64,000 bases of DNA from Liriodendron chinense (GCA_003013855.2 ML058338.1:62001-126000), one strand, 5' to 3'; counted from the stretch's first letter, positions 36,342 to 47,627 are shown. A program made the numbers and translations. The notes: generated from the letters alone by a model not told the origin.

Positions 36342-37436
36342 GTAAGCGGTGAATTTCCTTTTCTTCAGTATGACTTGACGGTTTCTCGCTTTTTCTTGAA
36401 TTTTCTTTCCAAATAGAACTCTTTTTTTTTCTTATTTTGTTGTAATGGAAAGCTTTCTTGTGTGTAAATCTTGTAAAATTCTCGGAATCGGTGGATTTTT
36501 GGGTATTAATTTCCGTGGATTTGATCAAATGATTTTAATTTAAAGGAAGTTTCGGTTGAGCTGGTTATAATTTCGATGATAGGTGTTTGTTTGTAGGCTA
36601 GGTGTTTGTGATTTTGTCAGATTTAAGATCCAGGTAAATTTATGAATTTGTGTTTGTTGCATTTTTGTACTCATTACATGTGCTTTGCCTCAATTAGTTT
36701 TTTTTTTTTTTTTTTTTTGTACTATGAGTTTTGCTTCATGCAGTCACTATAGAGTGAGGTCCCCACTATACACAGATCAAGCATGCATGGGGATCAGGAA
36801 AAGTGATCTGGTGGTGGGCCACCATGTGGATGGGCTGAAATCTCAGTGATTAGACAACCTTTACTGTCCAATGGCAATGGCTTCTATATTTGAATGATCC
36901 TTTGCTCATTTTTCCTGAACTCTGTTTTAACCATCCATTGCAGGCCATTGATGGAATGGTCCAATCACGTCGATTTTTTTTTTTCCATCCTTCTACACAA
37001 TGGCCCACTAAGTATGATTTTTTACTGCAACAAGTATGATTTTACTGCACATTTGGTCAGGCGCAACATGTGCTGATTTTGTTTGGCTTTATATGAATTT
37101 TTGCTGCAAGCAACTTTGTTCAGCAAAAGTGATTTGTTGGAATATTCATGATTATGAAAATTTGTTGGATTTTGGTCAACCATAAATTTGATTTTATCCA
37201 ATCTTCAAACTTGGACCTTTCTTGTTGAGCTGCCTTTGTAAAATTTCCAGCTTTTAGATGGCAGAGTCATGAAGAAAATTTCATGATGCACCTGTCCTTT
37301 ATGGGCTTCTGAACTGTTTTTACTTATTTTGTTAGGGGACATGTGGAGTGGTCCACATTTGACTGGATGCACATTGATTGTCTTCCTGATTTGATTCAAC
37401 TTTCTGAACTGTGTACTTTTGGCTTCCTGCGGGGAA

Positions 37437-37503
37437 TGGTTGTATGAAGGATTTCAACATCAAAGACTCCTGGATCTAAGGTTCTCTACCTTGGAGCTGC
37501 CTT
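37437..37503 (+). pseudogene. Possible fibrillarin gene fragment in the CACTA element
   Basis: The run CCTGGATCTAAGGTTCTCTA onward (37469-37501) encodes PGSKVLYLGAA, identical as I recall it to the fibrillarin methyltransferase motif that opens its SAM-binding fold. Upstream, GTA..ATT..AAA loosely fits the preceding GGVDNIWIK but with a stop and changes. After GAGCTGCC the similarity ends. A short fragment only. Confidence 0.45.
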
Positions 37504-38469
37504 AGAACATGATGGTCCATATTCAAATTAAGAAAGAGCTTTGATGAGGTAAGGATTTTGAAAATATATTTTATATTCTACATCATTCAGCAAATGAATT
37601 GTGTGTAAGAGACCTCTCACACCAGGATGGATTTTCAAGAGTTGGTTTTATTTGAACCAACCTTGTTGTGTTTTATGTCAAAAGTGAATGTTTTATTTTT
37701 CAAATATTCAATCAGCTCTTTGCTTAAGCCATTTGGAGATTTGTCATCTCTTCTCAGGATTCTGGGTGCATAAAACATCTATAATATCCAATCAATGTGC
37801 ATTTCCATTGATCAGGACAATTCACTTTCTGGACCATCTCGTAGCTATTTTCTTTTAATTTTTTCTTATAACTTGAGACTTGAATCATTTTTGTACTCGC
37901 GGCAACCATTGGGGCCTTTGATTTTGGTGTAAAATAGCTCAAATTTGACCATGTAATCTGTCCATATTTGGACCAGCAGATGGCCCTTAAAATGTCCAAA
38001 ATGGGACTGATGGTTGCCTCAAGATCTGTCCCAAGTCTGGATTTTTAGACGCCACAAAATCTGGTTAATCTTAGACCTCTGGACAGTCCAGAAATCTGCC
38101 CCAAATCTATTCATTTTGGGACAACAAGATTTTCTTTAAAACTATGTTGGGCACTTCTCTCATATGGTATAAGAAATGCAACAATTGAATTGTTTGTCTA
38201 TTATGCAGGTAAGAAGAGCCTCCATGGCTAAATAATGAATGGTCTTAGAAATAAAGCCAAATCAAGGATGGATTGGATTGTCCTCGTCAATTGCATGTTA
38301 GCCCATGGATTGGAGCTAGGATTTGGACAGTTCGAATAGACATAAATATGTACCAGCTTGTGTAATGGATGCATGCATGTCCATGATCTATCATTCTCTG
38401 TCAGATTATGGTGCCACTCCTTGTGAACAAAGTTTAATAGTGCCCAAAGGCAGATGTCTATGATAGTGA

Positions 38470-39060
38470 GCATGCAGTTTACAACTGTGAACTACAGATT
38501 GAGAGGTCAGGTAAGACACATTTCAGTATCTGCCATCCAGTTAAATTGTGAAACCAAACCTGTGTAGAAGACATAATTCATTGATTGTAATCAACTCGTT
38601 GTAATTGCTGTTATTTCATTTGATTGCCAAACCAAAAGTTAAAAGGCTTTTTTGCCCAAATCAAGCTTTACTTGAGGTCTTAAGTCTTCTGAGTGTTAAA
38701 ATTGTATGTCCTCCTATCTTTAAACAGGAGTTGGAACGTCAAGATACTCAAAAAGAGTCTCAGAAGGCTGTGCAATTGACACCTGGTAAGAGTGACAGGC
38801 CATAATTTAAAAATTTGCAGATTTTGAGGAAAAAGAAAAAGAAAAGAAGAAGAAGAAGAAACCTCTACTGTTGCAATTGTAAAAATGCAAGTAAATAACA
38901 CCAAGAAATTTATTCTCTTTTTGTGTCTTCGAATGCTTAATATTTTTGTACTTTGATAGGGTGCAAAAGAAGATGATGGCCCGCTCTTGTTTGACGCATT
39001 GGATAACACTATCTCTGGTTTACAACCATCTTCTTCTGTCTGGAAGTGTCTCTTGATGGT
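38470..39060 (+). other. Exon-like pieces of unknown origin in the CACTA element
   Basis: Three open pieces have splice-like borders. A stretch ending QIERSG at GTAAGA is near 38514. An exon at 38728-38785 (acceptor TTTAAACAG, donor GTAAGA) reads ELERQDTQKESQKAVQLTP. A stretch from about 38960 reads EDDGPLLFDALDNTISGL. I do not recognise the source gene or genes. They may be captured coding exons like the WIP piece downstream. Confidence 0.35.
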
Positions 39061-39475
39061 ATAATAGCTCGAGCTTACCCTTTTTTATTTATATTTTCAG
39101 TTAATGTTTATGTTCCAAAAGTTATGGTGATGCCATTGCACTTGCTTGTGTTTACAACTGTGCTTGTGGACATGCCATTGCACTTGCAAATATGGCACGT
39201 GTTTAAGAGCAGTTAGGATTTATTGGAGCTCATCTCTCGCAATCATTTAAAAAGTTTATATCAAGGCCTAATTGTGATATGATATGAAAACAGAGTATGC
39301 CATGCAAGTTTGTTATCAATGAAGTAAATGTTTGAAGAAATACACATCTTGTTTCTCAAATATGAGAATGAAACTGCTCTTAATCATGATGGGAAACTAC
39401 AATTCTGCACTTTTCATAAGAGCTTAGCATGAGGGAAACTTGAAAAATCTATTTATGCACCAGTTGTTTGTTCAG

Positions 39476-39608
39476 GAGCATTGAGTTGTGTGATTGTTAT
39501 ACAAATGGTCAGTACTGGATACCTACCCCTTCTCAGATCCTCATCGGCCCTACACAGTTCTCATGTCTTGTTTGCTTCAAGACCTTCAACAGATACAACA
39601 ACATGCAG
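39476..39608 (+). pseudogene. Captured WIP-type C2H2 zinc-finger exon fragment
   Basis: The frame reads NGQYWIPTPSQILIGPTQ then FSCLVCFKTFNRYNNMQ. This is the start of the highly conserved WIP domain of plant TT1/WIP transcription factors, with the first Cys-X2-Cys pair. The sequence ends in ATGCAG directly before GTTATG, a splice donor at the place where I recall the intron of WIP genes. The rest of the domain (MHMWGHG.. and further zinc fingers) does not follow. Acceptor-like TTTGTTCAG precedes it. Lying inside a CACTA transposon without the rest of the gene, it is best read as a captured exon piece. It has at least two changes in conserved positions (CPVC to CLVC, NKTF to FKTF). Confidence 0.8.
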
Positions 39609-40359
39609 GTTATGTATGTGGCTAAAAAAATTAGTACCATGATACAAGATTTGATTGCATTTTGTTATCTATTTTTATTTTTTCCCTTTTGGGTTTTTTT
39701 TTTTTTTTTTCTTCTTCCTTTGTGTTGTTGGTTTTGGAAGTTGAATGCATATGGTCATTATGAGACTGAGATTAGGTACCTGTTTTCATGTATGTGATTG
39801 AACAACATAGGCAATGTTCCTGCTGCTTTTGGGTACTTTGGGCATTGGCAAACTTGTACAACTGAAGTTTTTATCAGTTTTTTTTTCCAGGGTTCAGGTG
39901 ATTTTTCAAAGAGAAGCACTCTCAAGCCTAAATGTAGATTATTTTGGTAGGTGATGTGTGTGCATATATTTGTATGAATTTGTTCATGTGCCTGCACAAT
40001 GGATCTTTTCTTCCTCCTCTTTCCCTGTAGTAGTTCAGCTTAGATTACCCAACATTCAAGGTCCCATTTCTTATTTTAGTGCTTGTTTTTTCTTTTTTTT
40101 CTTTTCTGAATTTTATGTTTTCTATTTTCCTTTGGTAAGTAAGCAGTTGTCTGTGTTGGGCATGCCGGGATTCTGGTAGCTATTAGGTAATTGATGTGGT
40201 TTCTTTTTTTATATGGGATTTAATGGCTTTCCTTGACATGTAATGGTGATTCATTTGTTGTCAATAAAAACATTTCTCTGCTTATATTACCTTCACCTTC
40301 TCTTATTATGGTTTCTTGTTTACACTTCAATGGAGTATTAAATCATCTTTCCTAAACTA

Positions 40360-40861
40360 TATTTAGCCTCAGTTGTTGAGAAATGATGTTAAAAAATGAA
40401 TTTAGCCTTGGTTGATGCCAACGGAGGGTAAATCCATCTTTAGCCTCGATTTTGCCTTAGTTACCCAAATTGAGGCTACAACTCTTGTGGCTAAAGGCTT
40501 TAGCCTCAGTTATTAAGAACTGAATCTAAAAATAGATTTAGCCTCAGTTAGAGGCAACCGAGGCTAAAATTTGGATTTAGTCTCAGTTGGAAACAATGGA
40601 GGCTGACAACTTGATTAGCCTCAGTTTGAGGCAATGGTAGTAAAAAGTTTCTTTTAGCCTCAGTTGAAGAATTGAGGCTATAAAAAGTTTCTTTTGCCTC
40701 GGTTGTCAAAACTGAGGCTAAAGCCACACGGGACTTGCAGCCCTGGTTATAGTAATGGAGGCTAATTCAAGCAAAACTAAGGCTAAAGGTTTTAGCCTCA
40801 TTTTTTTCAACTTTTTAGCCACCATTTTGAAGTGAGGCTAAAAGTCTTTTTTCTTGTAGTG
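40360..40861. mobile_element. Right end of a second, nested CACTA element
   Basis: The sequence ends TTTTTTCTTGTAGTG (inverted CACTACAAGAAAAAA, a textbook CACTA terminus) at 40861. It is preceded by ~500 bp of subterminal repeats TTTAGCCTCAGTTG in both orientations. These differ from the TTTACC.AGGAAAT repeats of the enclosing element, so it is a different family. I found no matching left end inside 34.7-40.3 kb. Confidence 0.75.
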
Positions 40862-43479
40862 AATGTATGTGACAAAGTAAAAAATCAGGCCAATGGAAAA
40901 TCCTAACCACTTAATTTGAACATTGAATGATGACCATATAGGCCCTATTGTTACCACTGACTATTGTATACTTTGGGGCTTGTTTTCAAGATTAGATTGC
41001 ACTTTATATTTGGTTATCTTCTATTTACATTTGCTTACAGCTACTGACTGAAAGTTTACGTCTGATCATTTCTCTTTTAAACTCTTACAGCTGTGAGGAA
41101 TTACAAGATAATGCTCATTATCAAACACAAGATATTCCGTGTATGTGGGGCCCATGGTCTAATGACTTACACTGTGGGCGGTGGATGTGTGATGCCTCTT
41201 CTAGATTGGAAGATTATAATCCCCTGATGTGATGGGGTACAAAAAGACAGTTTGTGAAAGAAACACGGCTATATAACACATTACACAGTGAAAAGGTCAA
41301 ACACTGAAGAGTTGGACCATTTAGAAATTTACTAGGCATCTACTATCAAAGGTAAGATACATAAAATGAACAGTTAGGATCACCCGTACAAGACATGCTA
41401 GAGAGAAGGTGAAATAGTGGTAACCAGTGAAATGACAGAGCACAACACCCGAGCTATGTCAGCCCATGTTGGTGCATGTTTGTGACTTTCACTTATTAAC
41501 TTTGGGCTTGTTTGGACACGTCTCACGATGTTAGGCTTCGCGGAAAAAAAAATCCCCAATCGACAACTAAGGTGGGCCACACCAAAGTCAACAATGGTAA
41601 TGGGTCACCAACCATATGAGGCCTACAGTCATGTGTCTATTCCATCTAAGCCACAACTTTTGAACTGTTTGGGTGGCACTATTTGATGGTGATGTGGTGC
41701 ATTTTAGTCATCGATATAATTATACACCACCATTTGTTTAGACACATAAAGAGAGCAGTAAAGAAATTTATAATCATTAAAAATATACAATATATTGTGG
41801 CAGGAATTTCCTATCAAAACATAAATCTAGGTGTATTTTGAGATATTGATTTGAGTACTTCAATCTTATTCTGCAGTTCCACTGTATCTATGGTCCGTTG
41901 ATCAATGGTCTTATAAGATTATGCAAAAAACAAAAATGGATAATGCCAATGTTCATTGGAAAGATGAAAGAAAATGATGAGTAGGATTGTATGTGATGTA
42001 GAGCGGGCCACATAATATTTCATGTGGCCACAAAATATTTCATGGCTCAGATGGACTAGAGGAAGCCTGATCAAATATCTTTTGTGCATTAATGGACCGA
42101 CTTATGTTCTGTGCATCTTTACACTTGAAATTCAAATGAGAATGAACGAGTACCTTAGAAATAATTCTACAATTGTATACATAGCATAAAATTGAGTCAA
42201 GATCACATTGGCATGAATGAATGGAGCATGCCTACATGGTCTAAATCTTCAATTCAAGTTGTATTTAGTTTCATTATGTAATTTGAAAAAGAAAAATGAA
42301 CACCTAAATGCATATTTTGTTTATAAGTTATTAATTACTAATATCGTATTTTGTTTTATTTTGCAGATTATTTGTTGGTGGTAGTGGGGATGTTCGTGTT
42401 GATTGATTTTTTTTTATGTACTGGTGGGATTGACATTTCGATTTTATTCAAAACATTATTACGGTTGAATGGTCATTTTGATTGGTATACGATTGAATGT
42501 TTTATCAGATGATTGGGATATTGAATATTGAATGCTTTTAGGTGGTAGGGACATTGAATGTTCCAAAGAAATATTTCGTAGGCATTGCCACTAACTTTTC
42601 CATTGGTAATTTTACGACCTCCTATGAGGAAAGTTTTCATGGGTCATAGCTTTTTCCAAGGAAAGAATTCCTGGGTAATAATCCCATAATTAACGTCGGG
42701 CAAATGAAAGCCACGTAAGTCTTGACTTTTACCAACGAAATTTTTTGTTGGAAAAGGTCAAATATTTACCGACAAAAATAAATTTCGTCGGTAATTACTT
42801 TTCCAGGTTGATATTTCGACGAAAACCGCGACGAACATTTTCGTTGGTGATAACTTTTATCCAGGAAATGATAACATTTACCCAGGAAAAATTTCCTCGG
42901 TAAAACTCATATCTCTTGTAGTAGATGGATCTGGATGCCACTGAGTCCACAGGAAATTATATGCATGGAAAGGTTCCCATAAACTTAGCCTACAAAATCA
43001 TTACTAAATGTTATAATCTCCACATAAAATGTTGCACTTTAAAGGGCGGGAAAAATTTTCTGTTACATTTATTTATCACGGAATTTAAATGCAAGTGAAC
43101 AAAAAGATCCATAAGTATTGTGCATTCATGTTGTAATCTGAACAAATCTGACATTTGCTCTTTGTGCTTCTAGAGAATTCTTGCAACAATGAGCTATTTT
43201 CCATTCATGTTTCTTTCTTCTATATTGCCTAGGCATTTTTTTAAGTTGTATAAAGCATCATGTCAGACAGATATCAACATTTCTATTTGGAAAAACCTTA
43301 GTTCACCTTTTCTTCTTGTGTTTAAGTGGTATTTATATAGTTGTTACCCAGGTCCCAGATTGTTTTTAGTTATGTAGCTGCATGTCTGTGTCTTATGCAT
43401 ATAAAGAGTAATATCCATGTAAAAATCAATATCATTATGTATTTAATATGTATTCAAGCTGGGGTGTTCTCTGAAAGTA

Positions 43480-43592
43480 ACGCATTCCATTGGAACCTGG
43501 GTGTAGTGAGAAATGGGCAAGGCCATTGAGATTCATGTAGCTGACCAAGTTAGTTGGGATAAGGCTTAGATGATGATGATGATGATGATTAT
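43480..43592 (+). mobile_element. LINE/SINE 3' end fragment with (ATG)n tail
   Basis: The stretch CATGTAGCTGACCAAGTTAG, TTGGGATAAGGC and then TAGATGATGATGATGATG matches the widespread 3' end (..AGTTGGGATAAGGCTT plus short-repeat tail) of plant RTE-type LINEs and SINEs. Only the 3' end is present. Confidence 0.5.
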
Positions 43593-43714
43593 GTATTCAT
43601 ACAAATGTCTTGATGTGTTGGATTTTCTGAGGTCCCCATGTTTTGCTACCATGTGCTAACACCCACACTAGGTTGCACGATCTTTCCAACTTCGTGCCAC
43701 TCCTGCTCAAAGTA

Positions 43715-43980
43715 TACTCTAACGGTCACTGTTACCATTATGATATGGGTTGTAACAGCCGTTATGGCCCTGTAATGGTCATTATGGTCTTTTTTATTGA
43801 AAAAAAAAAAAACCAAAAAACGTGTATTGGTCCTGTTATGGACGGTTATAGGGCCTTTACAGCCTTTACAAGGGGTGTAATGGGCAGTCACGGGTTGTAA
43901 TGGCCATTATGGATCATTTTCTGTAACAACCATTACGGCCGTTATGATCCCGTAGCGTGCAACGGTTGCCGTGGTTCCCT
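43715..43980. repeat. Foldback repeat rich in GTAATGGYCATTATGG
   Basis: Short self-complementary units such as TGTAATGGTCATTATGG, GTAATGGCCATTATGGATC, GTAACAGCCGTTATGGCC and CATTACGGCCGTTATG occur in both orientations around a poly(A) centre. Likely a MITE-like foldback element. Ends not fixed. Confidence 0.55.
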
Positions 43981-44245
43981 TTATGTAATGACTTTTACAA
44001 CACACCATGCTCCTGCTCCTAGTTACATTTGTACTCACACCTCACTCTCATTTATACCTAGTTGTTGATACCTGATAACATTTTGAAGCAGACGCTTCCA
44101 CACTCCCCCGCCTGAATCTGTTGCCCCTTTGCTTCCTCGTGCAATTATGATCCAACACCTATATGCGTGTGTCCAAGTTGCACAAACAGGAAATGATGTG
44201 AAACATCTTCATGCCTTTCTGTAAATGCCAGTCATTGCCTTGCAG

Positions 44246-44388
44246 GAGGGAGCAATTTGCATCTTAGTTGGCCGATCCGCTATAATATATGCTTGGGGAC
44301 AGCAAGAGGACTTGCTTATCTTCATGAGGAGTCAAGACCCCGTATCATACACAGGGATGTCAAGGCCAGTAATATTCTGATCGATGCA
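44246..44388 (+). pseudogene. Copy 2 catalytic-loop exon, truncated before DFG
   Basis: After CTTGCAG it encodes SNLHLSWPIRYNICLGTARG, LAYLHEESRPRI and HRDVKASNILID. It then breaks off into unrelated sequence with an in-frame TGA at 44398-44400. The DFG motif and activation segment (about 100 nt present in copy 1 at 2395-2482) are absent, as is the donor site. Confidence 0.9.
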
Positions 44389-44627
44389 CCCCAACGTTGA
44401 TGGACCGTAGCATATATGTCTTTCTGACTAGATGATCTTAAGTTTTAGACCATCTAATATCAAATGTAGATTTTGGTCCGCAAACCATTATCTTTTTACC
44501 ATCCATTTGATGTGATTTTTGGATAATGATCCATCTATAATGGAGACAACAATTTGGATGGTCTGGATTGAAGTACAAGTTCTTTTAGATTGGGAGTAGC
44601 ATTGAAATTTATTTTGGACGCTTGAAG

Positions 44628-44778
44628 GGGTTATCTTGCACCAGAGTACGCCATGCTTGGGCACTTGACGGAGAAGGCTGATGTGTTTGGCTTTGGGGTT
44701 GTCGCTCTTGAGATTGTCAGCGGAAAGCGAAATTCATACTCAAGCTTGGATCAGGAGAAGATGTATCTCCTTGAACGG
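44628..44778 (+). pseudogene. Copy 2 APE exon
   Basis: A 151-nt exon after a CTTGAAG acceptor. It reads GYLAPEYAMLGHLTEKADV, FGFGVVALEIVSGKRN and EKMYLLER. The last codon is CGG where copy 1 has TGG (Trp). Open, donor GTATGC. The acceptor context is poor (no pyrimidine tract). Confidence 0.88.
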
Positions 44779-45449
44779 GTATGCCATTTTGATTATCTTG
44801 GAGGAATAAGATAGGGAGTCCAATATCTTAAATCATTTCTTCTTACAGAAGTGTGCTCATACCATAGTTTTGAAAGTCGCTGACTCAACTCGAAACTTGT
44901 CTGATTTTCAACTCGATATGTCTAGATTTCAAGCTGAGTCAGTGAGAAACTCTATTTTGAATGTGACTCAGCCGACTTTTAGAGAGACTTGTTGAGTGTC
45001 CATTCAGGCAACTATTTTTAATAAAACATTAAGGTGGAGGGAGATACAAACTCCTAAGAGAACCAAGTATTAAACCAGTGAACTAAACATGTTTTGTTAT
45101 TGCCTTTTGCTGTTGCTGTTTCTATATCTTTTCTACCATATATTGTAAGCATTTATCAGTGAGAAATGATCAAGTTCTCTCAGACCACTCTTAAGTTATA
45201 GTGCTACTAGTTGCAAAGGGACACTTATTATTCATCAAGTCCAACACATTTAATGGGCTACCTTGCTAACATTGCACCAACCTCACAATCTTAACCATCT
45301 GTTCAGTAGCCGTTATTATGGACAGCCAAAATCGTTTGAACAAAAACAGGTCAAATCAACTGCTTAATCCATCTATTAGCAACCTATCATGAATTGCTTA
45401 TGATTCTAAAGAATCACTCCTGTCAGGCAATCCTAATCATCCCGTCCAT

Positions 45450-45670
45450 GGATTAGAGAAAGGATGGCTACAAATCTAATGCCAAATCATGGATGGATTG
45501 GATCATCCGATCAGTTTGATATTTTTATTTTTTATGCTACCCCAAGAAATGTGTTCTGGACTTAATAGACAGTTCAGAGTAGTCAATTGGACTGTCCAAG
45601 TGATACAATGCAACTAGGAGCACTATAACTTACAGGGCTCTAAGAGCATAGGAGCATTTCTTTATTAATA
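45450..45670. repeat. Dispersed MITE-like repeat in a copy 2 intron
   Basis: ATGCAACTAGGAGCACTATAAC..GAGCA..GGAGCATTTCT is shared with about 1010-1115 upstream of copy 1. Its left part (GGATGGATTGGATCATCC, TTTTTATGCTACCC) resembles 35570-35680 in opposite arrangement. Ends not determined. Confidence 0.5.
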
Positions 45671-46046
45671 TCCCTACATTTTAATTTTATTGTTAAATAG
45701 TGAGTCATGTGAAGACTAGGCAGGGTCTTTGAGTCGACCCAACCTGGATGGACATTAAGTCGAGTCAAGTTTTTGGGTTTTTGAACTATTGTACACAAAT
45801 TGAGTCGTGAAATCTTTTGGGCCACCATATGAATTAGCTGTAGACCAAAAAACACGGGCCGCCTATTGTATTAGCCACCACAACAATGGCATGCAACTTG
45901 ATGGTCTGAGAAAAGCTGACCAAAATAACCGAGGAACGCTCTGCATTTCAAATGGGTGAAACTCACGATGGTGTAATAGATTGTATTGTCCAATCATAGT
46001 TTTTTGGGCTATGGCATGTCCGTGTGGTGGACACCAGTTTCAACAG

Positions 46047-46153
46047 TTCGGGTCCCCCAAAAACGATTGCCATGTATACAGGGACGATAATAGATATGGT
46101 AGGGCAACCGCCAAAAACGATTGCCATGTATACAGTGGAATAATAGAGCTGGT
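46047..46153. repeat. Short direct repeat (GATTGCCATGTATACAG)
   Basis: CCAAAAACGATTGCCATGTA is present twice, 47 nt or more apart, each followed by TACAG and AATAGA..TGGTAG. A small tandem duplication in the intron before the last exon of copy 2. Confidence 0.7.
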
Positions 46154-47234
46154 AGAACAACCTTCTCCGAAAAAGCTCTCAAACCATGCTAGAAAACTCA
46201 AATGCAAATCCCATTCAGGTAATTGAGTTTCTATTCATAATTGCTTGAGATATGGTGATTTCGCTCTCAGTTGGGTTCTACTGGGTTCTACTCATTTCAT
46301 TTTGGGGCCTATTCCTCTACAACTTCTGTAGAATCAAGCTTATTCTACAATTACGTGTGCGGGGCCCACTATTACATGTGCATATCGCTCGCTCTGTCCA
46401 TCATGTGAGTCCCCTTTTCTTCTTCTTTGATCCAAAAAATCAGGCCGATCTAAAACTCAGGTGGGGCACACCATGTAAAATCATGCCTTGAACCTCTAAA
46501 TGTGATGTGTTGAATTTTGGAATGGCCTGACTTTGGGGTGACCATCCATGATCCATCCTGGTGGGCTGCATCTTATGAGTGGATTGGATGGTATTACAAA
46601 ACATGGTAGGCTGCACACATAATCTGGAATGCTTTAATGGTGGGCATCCCATCCTGACCGTTCCTTAGGGTGTGACCCACCCGTGTTTCTTATTGGCCTG
46701 ATTTTTGGGTAACAGGGTGAACTTTAAGGGGCACACCTTACGGACAGAGTGGATGTGGTCCCTACACAGTTGTAGATTGGGTAATGCACAAAAACATATT
46801 GTATTGGGAAATATTTACCAAAATAATGCTACCTTGTAAATTATTATTTCAAATTTCTCTTAACCTTGTCATCACCATTGTGGCACACATGTGCAACGTA
46901 TATATTGTTCACCTGTTGGGTTCTGTAGCATATGTTCCGTAGCCTTAAAATCAGGCAGGTCCACTCATCAGGTGGGCCACACATGGAGAAGCACTGTTTG
47001 TTAATCGTGTTTTCTTATCAACCGCCCATCATTTGTTACATTTGTTGCCCACCTGCATGGACAGGACTGATTTTAATTTGTTCCAGGTCAAAATCCCATT
47101 GTACCTGCCTTATGAATGGCCCAGATATCTCACACGCCCCATGCAGGGCACTTGAAGTAGAGAATTCATCTGCTCATGATCATTGGATTTCCTTTGCATC
47201 TGAACTGATCCTTTGTCATTTTGTATTCTCTTAG

Positions 47235-47627
47235 GCTTGGTATTTACATGAAAACAACCGTGCATTGGAAGTGATTGATCCTGCACTATCTGAATTTGCT
47301 GAAGACGAAGCGGTTCGAGTGATCGGAGTGGCTCTTCTGTGCACTCAGGCATCGCCCACACTACGCCCGTCCATGTCACGAGTGGTGGCAATGCTATCGG
47401 GGGACATTGAGGTGGGCATTGCTACATCGAGGCCCGGCTACTTGAGTGATTGGCAATTCAATGATGTGAGTAGCCTGACGAGCGGAGATGATTCAAGGGC
47501 GTCGATGGGAAGAACTACGAACAGCCTGCGTGACACATCATCATGTGCGAGCACAGTACTTCCTCCAGACCCCATGCTGCCGTCCACTCATCCAATGATG
47601 CATGAGATCATCAACAAAGGGCAGTGA
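47235..47627 (+). pseudogene. Copy 2 terminal kinase exon
   Basis: After TTCTCTTAG the frame runs 130 codons to TGA. It encodes AWYLHENNRALEVIDPALSE, GVALLCTQASPTLRPSMSRV, MLSGDIEVG, TSRPGYLSDWQFNDVSSLTS and a Ser/Thr/Pro-rich tail. It is the intact end of the kinase domain plus C-tail. The exon itself is undamaged and matches the family better in the tail than copy 1 does. Confidence 0.9.

Larger units (their letters stand above)
34732..42923. mobile_element. CACTA-type transposon with nested and captured sequence
   Basis: The left end is CACTACAAGAAAAATGACC and the right end TCTCTTGTAGTA, inverted with one mismatch in the last base. Both ends carry dense subterminal repeats of the type TTTACCCAGGAAAT/ATTTCCTAGGTAAA (34740-35160 and 42575-42915), typical of CACTA (En/Spm) elements. 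No CACTA transposase reading frame was recognised. The interior holds the right end of a second CACTA element and fragments of host genes. A 3-bp target duplication is not evident. It lies in an intron of RLK copy 2. Confidence 0.75.
19205..47627 (+). pseudogene. LRR-malectin receptor-like kinase copy 2, fragmented pseudogene (overview)
   Basis: Exon pieces occur in family order over 28 kb: LRR exons, C-terminal malectin part, transmembrane/juxtamembrane exon, ATP-loop exon, VAVK exon, catalytic-loop exon, APE exon and terminal exon. Defects seen are: a 2-nt loss in the first LRR exon; a second copy of that exon with 1 nt lost and no AG acceptor; a 26-nt loss in another LRR exon; a truncated WASDNQ exon; no trace of further LRRs or of the first part of malectin; a frameshift in the membrane span; a frameshift at the Gly loop; loss of DFG; and Trp to Arg at the end of the APE exon. 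No signal-peptide exon was found between 7.4 and 19.2 kb. The family is a plasma-membrane receptor kinase. Sequencing indels could explain single frameshifts but not the deletions. Confidence 0.9.

Noticed and set aside
38680..39009. 109-residue minus-strand frame inside the CACTA element
   Set aside because: Overlaps plus-strand exon-like pieces with better splice sites; Phe/Ser/Leu-rich shadow of an AAGAAG tract.
34729..42926. 3-bp target duplication for the outer CACTA element
   Set aside because: Left flank AGC and right flank GAT do not match, so none is claimed.
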